Assembly: GCA_023417065.1 (NCBI GenBank)
Contig: JAEZGH010000218.1
Span: forward strand, 1-36,866
Direction: 5' to 3'
DNA length: 36,866 nt
Source of the DNA: Bacteroidota bacterium
GTDB taxonomy: Bacteria; Bacteroidota; Bacteroidia; Cytophagales; Cyclobacteriaceae
A program made the translations under genes and the position numbers. Below, in pieces: positions 17,185-25,943 of this stretch; position 1 is the stretch's first letter; each line of letters begins with the position of its first letter. Below the pieces are notes generated by a model. It worked only from the letters and a program-made list of their open reading frames with translations. It did not search any database and was not told the DNA's origin.

Positions 17185-18756
17185 CTACTTCGCGTACGCG
17201 ACGCTGCGCATTTCCCGGATGACGGTGACCTTCACCTGACCAGGATACTGCATGTCGCGTTCGATTTTCTGCGAGATATCGAAGCTAAGCTGGCTAGCGC
17301 GCTCGTCGTTGGCCTTTTCGGCATCGACAATAACGCGAAGCTCGCGACCGGCCTGGATAGCATAACACTTCTCAACGCCGTCGAAGCTGAGACCCAGCTC
17401 TTCAAGTTCCTTGAGGCGTTTGATGTATTGCTCCATCACCTCCCTGCGGGCTCCAGGGCGCGCGCCACTTATCGCATCGCAGGCCTGAATGATTGGTGAT
17501 ATAATGCTCGTCATTTCGATTTCGTCGTGGTGAGCTCCGATTGCGTTACATACCACGGGGTGTTCCTTGTACTTCTGCGCAAGCTCCATACCGACGATCG
17601 CGTGCGGTTTCTCCAGTTCCTCCGGCCATACTTTGCCGATGTCGTGAAGAAGCCCGGCGCGCTTCGCCTGCTTGACATTGAGGCCCAGCTCGGCTGCCAT
17701 GATCGCACAAAGGTTCGCCACCTCGCGTGAGTGCTGCAGCAGGTTCTGACCATACGATGAACGGAAACGCATCCGGCCTACCATTTTCACCAGCTCAGGG
17801 TGAAGGCCGTGGATACCGAGGTCGATCACCGTACGCTCGCCGATTTCAATAATTTCGTCTTCAATGTTCTTCGATGTCTTGGCGACGATTTCCTCGATAC
17901 GGGCGGGGTGAATCCTGCCATCCTGAACGAGGCGGTGCAGTGACAAACGGGCAACTTCGCGGCGCACAGGGTCGAAGCCTGAGATAATGATCGCCTCAGG
18001 GGTATCGTCGACGATGATCTCCACACCCGTAGCTGCTTCCAGCGCGCGGATGTTCCGACCTTCCCGACCGATGATCTTTCCTTTGATGTCGTCGCTTTCA
18101 ATATTGAAAACCGACACACAATTCTCGATAGCGTGCTCTGTTGCGGTGCGCTGAATGGTTTCCACCACGATCTTCTTGGCTTCCTTGGTAGCTGTCAGCT
18201 TTGCCTGTTCCATGATGTCTTTGATGAAACTTGACGCGCGGGTCTGGGCTTCATCCTTGAGGGAGGCAATCAACTGTTCGCGAGCTTCGTCGGCGGTGAG
18301 CTTGGAGATGTTTTCGAGAACCTGAATTTTCTGCTGGTTGAATTTATCGAGCTCCTCCTTCCGTTTCTTCACATGTTCAAGCTGCGTTGAAAGGTCGGAT
18401 TTCAACTCATCAAGTTCGGATTCTTTCCGTTTGAGGTTTTCGATTTCCTTGTTGAGGCTTTGCTCGCGTTGCTTGATCTTCTGCTCGTTGGCGATGATGA
18501 GGTTCTTTTTCTTGTTGGCCTCTTCCTCAAACTCCGAGCGCATTTTGAGGATTTTTTCCTTGGCTTCGAGGATCCGGTCTTTTTTCAGATTCTCGGCCGC
18601 AATTTCAGCTTCTTTGATGATGAGCTTGGACTTGTCTTCGGCGTCTTCGAGGTTGCTCTTTAACTTTCGTTTATAGAGGAAGGAACCGATCAACAGACTC
18701 AGTATAACCGTGGCGATTATACTGGCCACCAGAATAGCAATGACGTCTAGAGACAT
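17185..18756 (-). CDS. rny: Ribonuclease Y (membrane-anchored endoribonuclease)
   Basis: A 523-residue protein with the standard RNase Y order: an N-terminal membrane segment (about 4-26), a long coiled coil (about 30-175), a KH RNA-binding domain with GREGRNIRALE (about 228-240), and an HD phosphohydrolase domain with the metal-binding pair in LLHDIGK (about 365-371). It cleaves single-stranded RNA at the inner membrane and starts mRNA turnover. It is the last gene of the operon, 65 bases after zapA. The length and all key residues are normal. Confidence 0.97.
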   Translation of the reverse strand: MSLDVIAILVASIIATVILSLLIGSFLYKRKLKSNLEDAEDKSKLIIKEAEIAAENLKKDRILEAKEKILKMRSEFEEEANKKKNLIIANEQKIKQREQSLNKEIENLKRKESELDELKSDLSTQLEHVKKRKEELDKFNQQKIQVLENISKLTADEAREQLIASLKDEAQTRASSFIKDIMEQAKLTATKEAKKIVVETIQRTATEHAIENCVSVFNIESDDIKGKIIGREGRNIRALEAATGVEIIVDDTPEAIIISGFDPVRREVARLSLHRLVQDGRIHPARIEEIVAKTSKNIEDEIIEIGERTVIDLGIHGLHPELVKMVGRMRFRSSYGQNLLQHSREVANLCAIMAAELGLNVKQAKRAGLLHDIGKVWPEELEKPHAIVGMELAQKYKEHPVVCNAIGAHHDEIEMTSIISPIIQACDAISGARPGARREVMEQYIKRLKELEELGLSFDGVEKCYAIQAGRELRVIVDAEKANDERASQLSFDISQKIERDMQYPGQVKVTVIREMRSVAYAK

Positions 18757-18821
18757 AAAAAATTAAAAGGGTTATATATAAACCCCGGATTGCCGCCTTG
18801 GCCGGAACGTAGGAATGAAGG

Positions 18822-19109
18822 TCAGAGAATGGATTGCGTGACTAGCTGATTAAGCTGATTGACTTTTTCAAAGACCGTTTTATCGATTACGGAATGATTT
18901 TCGTCGGCAGCCATCTTTTCCACAAGGCAATCAAAAGCAACCATTGCCAGGAGATCCTGCTTGTCATCTATGCCGAATTGTTCACGATAAAACTTGAACT
19001 TTTCGTTGATGAGTTTGCCGGCCAGTCTCACCCGCTCCTCGTCTGAGCGCTTTACCTTCATGGGGTATTCACGGTCAGCAATCTTAATACGTATAGAGAG
19101 TTCTTCCAT
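18822..19109 (-). CDS. zapA: Cell division protein ZapA
   Basis: A 95-residue FtsZ-ring stabilising protein. It has the family start ELSIRIKIADREYPMKV, then ERVRLAGKLINEKF and a C-terminal coiled coil for dimer and tetramer formation. The ATG at 19107-19109 is chosen over an in-frame TTG one codon upstream. It follows the coiled-coil gene by 19 bases. The position between pheT and rny is conserved in Bacteroidota. Confidence 0.93.
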   Translation of the reverse strand: MEELSIRIKIADREYPMKVKRSDEERVRLAGKLINEKFKFYREQFGIDDKQDLLAMVAFDCLVEKMAADENHSVIDKTVFEKVNQLNQLVTQSIL

Positions 19110-19128
19110 CAATTACCGCTTTGCTTGC

Positions 19129-19452
19129 CTATCTGCTCAAATGGGCGATACATTTATCTATTTCGCGAATGTACTCGTCCACTTTCTTCTTCAATTCCAG
19201 AACACTTCCGTCTTCCGGGTTTAAATTATCCACAATTTTAGTGATTTTCAGTTGATTGTGAAAACTCGCAATTTGCTCGTCGCGGCTTTTGATACCACTT
19301 TTCAGCTGCTGATTTTCCAATTTCAGATTCTTAACCTCCTCACGGAGGACTTTATGCTCGTTTATAAGCACCAGGATTTTTCGTTCAAGACCATTGAGGT
19401 TGGCCTTCAGAAGTTCTTGATCCATGCCAAATTGTTTTTGCCTTTCCGGCAT
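19129..19452 (-). CDS. Small coiled-coil protein, ZapB-like
   Basis: A 107-residue cytoplasmic protein made almost entirely of heptad-type helix (LERKILVLINEHKVLREEVKNLKLENQQLK). No catalytic motif is seen. Its place directly upstream of zapA suggests a division-ring partner similar to ZapB, but that is inference from position and shape; sequence similarity to ZapB cannot be claimed. An in-frame ATG at 19423-19425 would give a 98-residue form and is also plausible. Confidence 0.8.
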   Translation of the reverse strand: MPERQKQFGMDQELLKANLNGLERKILVLINEHKVLREEVKNLKLENQQLKSGIKSRDEQIASFHNQLKITKIVDNLNPEDGSVLELKKKVDEYIREIDKCIAHLSR

Positions 19453-19511
19453 TTTTTATCTGCTATAGACTGCTCTTTTAAAAAAGCCTGAACGGTTAAC
19501 AATTCAGACTG

Positions 19512-21923
19512 CTATTTTCTGATCAGGGCTCCCAGCTTCTCTTCGAACGCCTTCATCAGGCGCTGCATCGTCCGGTCAATCTCCTCGTCTGTCAGGGTCT
19601 TGGTTTCATCCTGTAACGTAAACCCAAGAGCATACGCCTTTTTACCCTCAGCAATCTTATCCCCTTCGTAAACATCAAACGCCGTGATGTTCCGAATCAG
19701 ACGCTTCTCAGTTGAATAAATCAAATTTCGGATTTCATCAAAACTGATTTGCTTGTCGATGACCAAAGACAAGTCCCTTCTTACTTCCGGAAATTTCGCA
19801 ACCTCCTGAATGACTAACTTAGGGTTTGCCGACTGGAAAAGCAAGGGTGTGTTTAGCTCGGCATAAAATATTTCCTGCCTTATGCTGAATTCCTTCAATA
19901 AGGCCACTTTTACTTTGCCAAGCTTTGCAATTTCTTCCTTGCCTCGCACAAGTCGCAAGCCATATTCAAAAATCTGATCCTGTATAATCTCCTGCTTCAC
20001 ATTGTTCACGCCGCATTTTGCAAGCACGTGACTAACATGCTGCGCAAGATCATAATACGACACCTGCTCAGACTTGCGCTGCCAGTTCTCGGCTTCGCGG
20101 TTACCCGTGATGTAAAGCGCCAGTCGTTCCGTCTCGCGATATTCACCATTTACACGCGCGTACGTCTTGCCAAACTCAAACAGACGCAGATCTTTCTGCT
20201 TCCGGTTGATGTTATGCGCACAAACCTCCAGACCGGTGAACAACATCGTCTGACGAAGGATGCCCAACTCCTCACTTAGCTTGTTCAGAATGGCAACAGG
20301 CTCACCTTCAAAAACAAGCTTATGCTTCTCCTGATAGGCCAGGTTAGTCAGTGAGTTCGTCCAGATTTCATAAAAGCCATTGCCAGCAAGCATCTCGCTG
20401 ACCGTCCGCCGGAACTTGTCAGGATCCTTCACAGGGAAGTTTGCCAGAAAATCTGTGCCCGCAGTCTCGCGAAGCTCAATATTGTTAAATCCATATATGC
20501 GAAGAACTTCCTCCGCAATATCCGCTTCCTGACATACATCAATCCGGTAAGGCGGTACAGAAACCGTGAAGTTGTCTTCCTGCTTCTCCAGGATGCTGAT
20601 ATCCAGGCGCTCCAGGATCTCAAAGACCTGCGTGCGCGGAATTGTTTTGCCAATCAGGCGATTGATATTCTTGTCCTTCACCACGATCGTACGCGGCTGC
20701 ACAGGCTGGGGATAAATATCTATGATCTCCGATGAGATGGAACCTCCTGCAATCTCGCGTATCAGCAGGGCGGCGCGCTTCAGCGCGTAAACCGTGCTAT
20801 CCGGGTCAGTCCCGCGTTCAAAACGGAACGACGCATCCGTCTTCAGCTGATGATGCATCGACGTCTTACGGATATAGTCAGGTGCAAAACACGCACTCTC
20901 CAAAAACACACGGGTCGTAGATTCCGAAATTCCTGAATTGATTCCTCCGAAAACACCGGCGATACACATCCCACCTTCGGCATCGCAGATCATCAGGTCT
21001 GTTGGGAGGAGTTTGCGCTCTTTTCCGTCGAGGGTTGTAAACGCAGTGCCCTCAGGAAGCGTCTTCACAACGACGCGGTCCTTAATCTTGTCGGCATCAA
21101 ATGCATGCAGGGGCTGCCCCGTTTCATGCAATACGAAATTGGTGATGTCAACGATGTTGTTGATCGGCGTCTGCCCTATCGACAACAACCTGTTCTTCAG
21201 CCAGTCCGGCGACTCCTTTACGGTGACACCGGTAAGCGTAACACCGGAATAGCGCGGACACGCCGAATAATTTTCCACGACAACATTCATCGGCAGGTCA
21301 TGATTGTCAGCCTTGAATGCATCTACTGATGGCATTTTGATGTCGCGAAGTTTCGCTGCGCGTATGTCGCGGGCTACACCTATGTGTGACGCCGCATCTG
21401 CACGATTTGGTGTAAGCCCTATCTCCAATACATAATCCGACTCAATGTGATAGTACTCATGTGCAGGTGTTCCAACCTTCGCATCTGCGGGAAGGACGAT
21501 GATACCCTCGTGGCTTTTGCCCATGCCGATTTCATCTTCTGCACAGATCATTCCTTCAGAATGCTCACCACGGATTTTCGTTGCTTTGATCTTGAACGGC
21601 TCGCCCTGATACGGATAAAGCGTCGCACCGGGAACGGCGACGATCACTTTCTGACCCGCCGCAACATTCGAAGCGCCACAAACAATGTTCAGCGGCGCTT
21701 CACCACCGACGTTGACCGTTGTTACCGAAAGCTTATCTGCATTGGGATGCTTTGCACACGTCAATACTTCACCAACAACCAAACCTTTCAATCCACCCTT
21801 GACGGTTTCGTGTTCTTCAACGCTTTCCACTTCCAATCCAGTGGACGTTAATACGTTCGCAATCTCCTCCGCGGATTCAGGGATATCAATATATTGCTTA
21901 AGCCAGTTGTATGAGATCGTCAT
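19512..21923 (-). CDS. pheT: Phenylalanine--tRNA ligase beta subunit
   Basis: An 803-residue protein that pairs with PheS (not in the window) to charge tRNA-Phe. Domains in order: an N-terminal helix with an EMAP/OB tRNA-binding fold (about 40-155; ADKLSVTTVNVG), the B3/B4 editing region (about 205-390; ADAASHIGVARDIRAA just before it), B5 (about 405-475), the core synthetase-like part (about 480-690) and a C-terminal FDX-ACB anticodon-binding domain (about 705-800; FPEVRRDLSLVID). It is the first gene of the operon with the coiled-coil gene, zapA and rny. Confidence 0.97.
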   Translation of the reverse strand: MTISYNWLKQYIDIPESAEEIANVLTSTGLEVESVEEHETVKGGLKGLVVGEVLTCAKHPNADKLSVTTVNVGGEAPLNIVCGASNVAAGQKVIVAVPGATLYPYQGEPFKIKATKIRGEHSEGMICAEDEIGMGKSHEGIIVLPADAKVGTPAHEYYHIESDYVLEIGLTPNRADAASHIGVARDIRAAKLRDIKMPSVDAFKADNHDLPMNVVVENYSACPRYSGVTLTGVTVKESPDWLKNRLLSIGQTPINNIVDITNFVLHETGQPLHAFDADKIKDRVVVKTLPEGTAFTTLDGKERKLLPTDLMICDAEGGMCIAGVFGGINSGISESTTRVFLESACFAPDYIRKTSMHHQLKTDASFRFERGTDPDSTVYALKRAALLIREIAGGSISSEIIDIYPQPVQPRTIVVKDKNINRLIGKTIPRTQVFEILERLDISILEKQEDNFTVSVPPYRIDVCQEADIAEEVLRIYGFNNIELRETAGTDFLANFPVKDPDKFRRTVSEMLAGNGFYEIWTNSLTNLAYQEKHKLVFEGEPVAILNKLSEELGILRQTMLFTGLEVCAHNINRKQKDLRLFEFGKTYARVNGEYRETERLALYITGNREAENWQRKSEQVSYYDLAQHVSHVLAKCGVNNVKQEIIQDQIFEYGLRLVRGKEEIAKLGKVKVALLKEFSIRQEIFYAELNTPLLFQSANPKLVIQEVAKFPEVRRDLSLVIDKQISFDEIRNLIYSTEKRLIRNITAFDVYEGDKIAEGKKAYALGFTLQDETKTLTDEEIDRTMQRLMKAFEEKLGALIRK

Positions 21924-21962
21924 AAATCATAAAGGCCGGAAAACCGGCATATTAATCGCGCC

Positions 21963-21993
21963 CAAAAATAGATTTAATTGAAGGCTGAAACAA
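21963..21993 (-). promoter_or_regulatory. Bacteroidota-type promoter of the pheT operon
   Basis: On the minus strand TTG (21991-21993), 20 bases, then tatttttg (21963-21970) match the -33/-7 consensus of the Bacteroidota primary sigma factor. The implied start leaves a leader of roughly 30 bases. That leader contains a short hairpin (gccgg/ccggc with a four-base loop, 21935-21948) 12 bases before the ATG. Confidence 0.65.
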
Positions 21994-22051
21994 CAATTAC
22001 CAGACGGAATCATATTCCCCGCCCGAGAATGCAGCGCCACCGGCTTTCGAC

Positions 22052-22669
22052 TTAATGATAACTTTTCTCGCCAGCCTGAACGGGAATCGTGAGGAGATTT
22101 TCTGCGGGTGGCAAGGGACAAGAAAACTTGTCGACGTACGCGCAGTATGGGTTGTATGCTTTATTGAAATCCAGTGTAATCGTATTGGCACCCTGAGCTT
22201 TAGCGACATCGAGATATCGGCCGGCGCCATATGTTTCGTCAGCGCTCGTCGCATCGCCAAAGGCCAGAAACAGTTTCCCGCGCGAAGGCCCCATGGCCAT
22301 AACCTCCAGGATCAGCAACCTGTTGCGAAATCCAAAAAAATCAAACTCAGCGTAAGCGTACTCCATGTAGCGCTCCTCCTTGCCGTCGTTCGTGGCCAGC
22401 ACGACCATCTTCTTGTTTTCAATAGGAACCAACTGTGCTGTCACTTTCCACTTGAGGTCGGCTGGATAGTACTTCAACCCCGTAAAGCTCTCAGGGTTAT
22501 CGGCAAACGGCGACTCCTTGGACGTGCGCATGAAGCGGTCTTTTTCCTCGCGTTCCTTCTTGATCTGATTGATATAGGCAGTCTGATCTTTGCTTCCGTA
22601 GACGGTATACATCACGGTTACGACAACGACAGCAAAGATGATAATGACGATGATGTTACGAGGTTTCAC
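22052..22669 (-). CDS. DUF1684 family protein with N-terminal membrane anchor
   Basis: A 205-residue protein. Residues 4-24 form a membrane segment or uncleaved signal (NIIVIIIFAVVVVTVMYTVYG). The rest is the DUF1684 domain with its hallmark C-terminal cluster YNPYCAY...FSCPLPPAENLL (about 172-192), preceded by LFLAFGDATSADETYG. The domain is widespread but its reaction is unknown. The start is a GTG at 22667-22669; no ATG occurs before the middle of the membrane segment. It is separated from pheT by 128 bases that carry the pheT promoter. Confidence 0.85.
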   Translation of the reverse strand: MKPRNIIVIIIFAVVVVTVMYTVYGSKDQTAYINQIKKEREEKDRFMRTSKESPFADNPESFTGLKYYPADLKWKVTAQLVPIENKKMVVLATNDGKEERYMEYAYAEFDFFGFRNRLLILEVMAMGPSRGKLFLAFGDATSADETYGAGRYLDVAKAQGANTITLDFNKAYNPYCAYVDKFSCPLPPAENLLTIPVQAGEKSYH

Positions 22670-22776
22670 GAATGATTTCTGATTTCAAATTTCTACTTCC
22701 TGATTGATTCCAAATTTCAGCTTTCTGGTTTTTATTCCTGATTTCTGATTCCGGTTATGGAGCCAAAGATATTGGA
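22670..22776. repeat. AT-rich intergenic region of degenerate gatttctgatt-type repeats
   Basis: Variants of tgatttctgatt, ccaaatttca and tcctgatttctgattcc follow one another at 22673-22756. The same word family occurs before radC (24800-24868) and before rpsT (25349-25380). No gene is seen. Confidence 0.55.
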
Positions 22777-24048
22777 TTACAGCATAGCGGCGACGCCCTG
22801 CTTTTCCAATTTTCGACGCTGTTTCTTTTCCCATTTGCGGATGCCTTCGCGGTGGTCGGCGTAAATCTTCAGGAAGATCGGAATGGCGTTGTCGGGAAGT
22901 TGTCCCGGCGCGTTGGCGAGAATACAGATTGCGAGCTTGTCTTTCGGATTGACAGCCACCTCACTGCGATAGCCGTTGACGAATCCTCCGTGATATACAA
23001 GTGTGTCATCCGGATAATGAAGTATGCGCCATCCCATTCCGTAGTAAGAACCGCTGTGCCTGTGGGCCCTGCCGTAGTTCCGGTTTTTTGACGGCGCCGA
23101 TACCACCGGCGCATAACATGCTGCAAGCGTCCCGGGATGAATCACATCGGGGCGATTGCCGAGAAGTGCAATCATCCATTGGGCCATATCGTGAATGCTC
23201 GCATTCACCCCGCCCGCCGGCGACACATTGTAATACGTGTTGTTGATGGACACCTTTCGCCACCCATCTTTCCGCGGCATGTGAGGCTTCGCCACGTTGT
23301 CGTTGGTCATCATGGAAAAGTAATCGATCGAAGCGTCGGTCATGCCCAGCGGACCAAAGACCTTCTCGATCATCCACGCTTCATACGATTTTCCGGTGGA
23401 CCGGTGGATGGCCTCGCCGACGAGACTATAGGCGACATTCTGGTAACTGTAGGTAGCACCAACGGGTGTGGCCAGCGGCACCTCTTTCAGACGCGCAAGC
23501 AGCTCCTTCAGGGGGAGCCCCTCTTCCACAAGATTGGTATACGCATGAAAGGGCAGGCCCGTGGTATGACTCAGCACATTCCGAACGCGGAGCCTGGCCG
23601 TCTCCTCCGGCGAATTCAACTCAAATTCGGGAATGTACCGGACGATAGGGTCATCCCAGCCAATCTGCCCCTCCTCGACCATCACACCCGTGAGAAAAGA
23701 GGCAAAACACTTTGACACCGACGCCAGCCGAAAAACGGTATGCACATCCACGCTGTCGGTGGTGCCGTATTCACGAACGCCAAAACCTTTCAGGTATACA
23801 ATCGACGAATCTTTTACAATAGCTATTGCCGCCCCCGGTGCTTGCGCCAGCAGGTTCAACTCGCTTAAGCGGGATTCAAAATCAGCAATGGCCTCGTCGA
23901 TACGGGGATTGCGCGGGATTTCCGGGATGCGTGCCTTCGCCTTCTCTACGGGCATTTCTGCCTCGGTCGTGGTTGCCAGCATCTTCGCCACCAGAAATAT
24001 GACCAGCAGCAATGCGGCTGCAATTACCAGATAAAATTTTCGCTTCAT
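22777..24048 (-). CDS. Serine hydrolase of the beta-lactamase / penicillin-binding class C fold
   Basis: A 423-residue protein with an N-terminal membrane anchor or signal (about 4-25). The active-site set is visible: S110-V-S-K113 (nucleophile and base), Y202-Q-N204, and HGG (in VYHGGFVNGY, about 355) in place of KTG. These features belong to class C beta-lactamases, D-alanyl-D-alanine carboxypeptidases and esterases, which cannot be separated by eye. It probably acts in the periplasm, possibly on cell-wall peptides. The C-terminus is basic (RKWEKKQRRKLEK). It lies between the DUF1684 gene and radC in the same direction. Confidence 0.9.
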   Translation of the reverse strand: MKRKFYLVIAAALLLVIFLVAKMLATTTEAEMPVEKAKARIPEIPRNPRIDEAIADFESRLSELNLLAQAPGAAIAIVKDSSIVYLKGFGVREYGTTDSVDVHTVFRLASVSKCFASFLTGVMVEEGQIGWDDPIVRYIPEFELNSPEETARLRVRNVLSHTTGLPFHAYTNLVEEGLPLKELLARLKEVPLATPVGATYSYQNVAYSLVGEAIHRSTGKSYEAWMIEKVFGPLGMTDASIDYFSMMTNDNVAKPHMPRKDGWRKVSINNTYYNVSPAGGVNASIHDMAQWMIALLGNRPDVIHPGTLAACYAPVVSAPSKNRNYGRAHRHSGSYYGMGWRILHYPDDTLVYHGGFVNGYRSEVAVNPKDKLAICILANAPGQLPDNAIPIFLKIYADHREGIRKWEKKQRRKLEKQGVAAML

Positions 24049-24093
24049 CCTCTCGGGCTCGCGGGGGTTAATCCATTACAGCAGAACGAACGA

Positions 24094-24792
24094 TCAGAGC
24101 AATCCTTCATCCGCAAAACTAAAATATTTATGCCCTCCCAGAATCAGGTGGTCAAGGACCTGAATCTCCAGTAGTCTGCCAGCTTCTTTTAACTTCTGGG
24201 TCAATTGAATATCCGCGTGACTCGCTGAGAGGTTCCCCGACGGATGATTGTGGGCGACGATGATTCCGCTGGCCAGTTCATCGATCGCAAGCTTAAAAAT
24301 TATTTTCGGATCTGCTACTGTTCCCGCAACGCCCCCCTGACTTATCTGCTTTTTTTTGACGACGCGGTTGGCGCGGTTAAGAAACAGGGCCCAGAATTCT
24401 TCGTGAGGCAGGTCCATCAGGTCGCCCTTGAAGAGTTCCCAGGCATCGCGCGACCCGGACACCTTCGGCCGTTTGTCAATTACTTTTTCCTTCCGCCGGC
24501 GACCCAGCTCGAGGGCAGCGACTATGGTAACGGCGCGGGCCTCGCCGACGCCCTTAATTTTCAAGAGATCACGTACAGTAAGGTGCCCCAGGGAATGGAG
24601 GGAGTTGTCGGCGTGCTGAAGAATTTTCTTCGCCACATCGAGCGCGCTTAAGCTGCTGGTGCCCGACCCCAGCAGGATGGCAATCAGCTCGGCATCGGTA
24701 AGCGACGTTTTCCCACGCAGCAACATTTTTTCGCGTGGACGATCTTGTGGTGACCATTCTTTGATGGTAAGAGAGGTTTTTTCGGTAATCAT
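24094..24792 (-). CDS. radC: RadC family JAMM-domain protein
   Basis: A 232-residue protein with the two-part RadC layout: an N-terminal helix-hairpin-helix-like UPF0758 region (LKIKGVGEARA, about 80-90) and a C-terminal MPN/JAMM domain with the metal-binding motif HNHPSGNLSASHAD. The family name refers to DNA repair, but that role was not upheld in E. coli and the true substrate is unknown. I chose the ATG at 24790-24792 because homology starts at about ITEKTSLTIKEW; an upstream ATG at 24820-24822 would add ten residues read from the repeat-like sequence. Confidence 0.92.
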   Translation of the reverse strand: MITEKTSLTIKEWSPQDRPREKMLLRGKTSLTDAELIAILLGSGTSSLSALDVAKKILQHADNSLHSLGHLTVRDLLKIKGVGEARAVTIVAALELGRRRKEKVIDKRPKVSGSRDAWELFKGDLMDLPHEEFWALFLNRANRVVKKKQISQGGVAGTVADPKIIFKLAIDELASGIIVAHNHPSGNLSASHADIQLTQKLKEAGRLLEIQVLDHLILGGHKYFSFADEGLL

Positions 24793-24799
24793 AGCTAAC

Positions 24800-24868
24800 A
24801 TGTTTAAAGTTTTAAGTTTCAAATTTCAAGGCTAATGGATTTCTGATTCCAGATTCCAGATTTCGATT
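24800..24868. repeat. AT-rich short repeats upstream of radC
   Basis: The words tttcaaatttca, gatttctgattcc and agattccagatttcg recur in degenerate form, as at 22673-22756. Beyond it, 24869-24990 shows no gene and no clear signal. Confidence 0.5.
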
Positions 24869-24990
24869 GAATACGGGTCGGGAGGCTCACCGATGAAGCA
24901 TGGCGTAGTCGGGTGGAGGGACGAGGTTGACAACGGAAGGGACACTAAGTTGTACTTGCAACGGGTGAAAGCAAGCGGGGGGCAGCACAA

Positions 24991-25020
24991 AATAAAAGAC
25001 CCCGCCGGGTGGCAGGGTCT
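24991..25020 (-). terminator. Terminator of rpsT
   Basis: On the minus strand agaccctgcc pairs with ggcggggtct (one mismatch) around a four-base loop, followed by tttatttt. It starts 30 bases past the rpsT stop. Confidence 0.9.
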
Positions 25021-25049
25021 AAAACTATATGAAATGCTAAGAAGAAAGC

Positions 25050-25304
25050 TTACGCCAGCTTGCTAACCAGTTTGGTCAGCTTCGACTTTTGGTTAGCCGC
25101 CTTATTCTTATGAATGATGCCTTTTTTCGCAAGTTTATCAATCATGGAAACTACCTGCTTCAAAAGCTCCTGAGCTTCATTCTTCACAGTAGTACCCTTC
25201 AGTCGCTTGATAAAGGTACGAGTGGTTTTATGCTGATAGCGGTTTCTGAGGCGTTTTACCCCGTTTGCGCGTATTCTTTTCTCTGCTGACTTATGATTTG
25301 CCAT
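25050..25304 (-). CDS. rpsT: 30S ribosomal protein S20
   Basis: An 84-residue basic protein that binds 16S rRNA early in small-subunit assembly. The typical start MANHKSAEKRIRANGVKRLRN and lysine-rich C-terminal helix (KKGIIHKNKAANQKSKLTKLV) identify it. The ATG at 25302-25304 is chosen over the open upstream frame because S20 proteins begin MANHKSA. It stands alone with its own promoter and terminator. Confidence 0.97.
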   Translation of the reverse strand: MANHKSAEKRIRANGVKRLRNRYQHKTTRTFIKRLKGTTVKNEAQELLKQVVSMIDKLAKKGIIHKNKAANQKSKLTKLVSKLA

Positions 25305-25328
25305 ATCTCTCTTTAAAAATAAGGACTG

Positions 25329-25358
25329 CAAAGGTACGGATTAATTTCAATTTTCAAA
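25329..25358 (-). promoter_or_regulatory. Promoter of rpsT
   Basis: On the minus strand TTTG (25355-25358), 18 bases, then TACCTTTG (25329-25336), a perfect match to TAnnTTTG. The -7 element ends 24 bases before the rpsT ATG. Confidence 0.85.
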
Positions 25359-25559
25359 TATCTGAATTTCTGATTTCTCTTTTCTGACAATCCACCCCAA
25401 AAAAATCATCAGAAAAACACCCAACGCAACGGGATCATCTCGTTTCCGCAAACCGCTCGTTGCGGTACGTCCACGCCAACCCACCAGGTCATGCGTGCCT
25501 CCCCAAAAAGCGAAAGCGCCCTCCCCCAAATCAGGCTTATTAGATACAAAAAATAAAGG

Positions 25560-25592
25560 AAGAGTGGAGAAAGAGTGGAGAAAGAGTGGAGG
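25560..25592 (+). repeat. Three tandem 11-base units aagagtggaga
   Basis: Units at 25560-25570, 25571-25581 and 25582-25592; the first two are identical and the third differs in the last base. Confidence 0.9.
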
Positions 25593-25697
25593 ATGAAACT
25601 AGCAACCCTATCCGAAAATGCTCAAATCCCGGTCCTTGTCATCACTCCCCGGGATATCTTCCGGCGGTAAAAAGTATATAAGCCGTATCTTTATAGG

Positions 25698-25752
25698 TAC
25701 AGCTTATATACAGCTTATATACGGGTTATATACAGCTTATATACAGGTTATC
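25698..25752 (+). repeat. Five tandem 11-base units tacagcttata (iteron-like)
   Basis: Units 1, 2 and 4 are exactly tacagcttata; unit 3 is tacgggttata and unit 5 is tacaggttatc. The array is contiguous, with related but decayed sequence just upstream (25676-25697). A period of about one helical turn would place each unit on the same face of the DNA. Confidence 0.9.
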
Positions 25753-25943
25753 TCGAAATGCCTGTAGGCTTAAACAGCCCCTCAGCTACCCAATTCCGCC
25801 AGGGTTATCTACCAAAATGTCACAATAGAAATCAACTGCAGGCGCGGTTAGACACCGGCCTGCCAGAAAATCCGTTAAAAGAAATCAGACAGAAAAATTC
25901 GACGGCATTGGTCAGGAGACTAATCAGCTTTGGCCGCCTCAGC

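Larger units (their letters stand above)
25359..25943. other. Gene-free region with two 11-base-period repeat arrays
   Basis: No gene is convincing here. It contains an inverted repeat (cgcaacg 25425-25431 with cgttgcg 25458-25464), a small purine repeat array (25560-25592) and an AT-rich iteron-like array (25698-25752), listed separately. The stretch 25760-25943 shows nothing else. Confidence 0.6.

Noticed and set aside
22055..22675. Plus-strand frame of 206 residues opposite the DUF1684 gene
   Set aside because: The DUF1684 hallmark motif is clear on the minus strand, and the plus frame has no family features.
22777..24048. Antibiotic resistance beta-lactamase
   Set aside because: The class C fold is shared by many peptidases and esterases, and the HGG in place of KTG and the membrane anchor do not favour a resistance enzyme.
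25698..25752. CRISPR array
   Set aside because: The units are only 11 bases and directly adjacent, with no spacers, and no cas gene is present.
25359..25943. Chromosomal replication origin
   Set aside because: The AT-rich iteron-like array is suggestive, but no dnaA or dnaN gene and no cluster of good DnaA boxes are visible.
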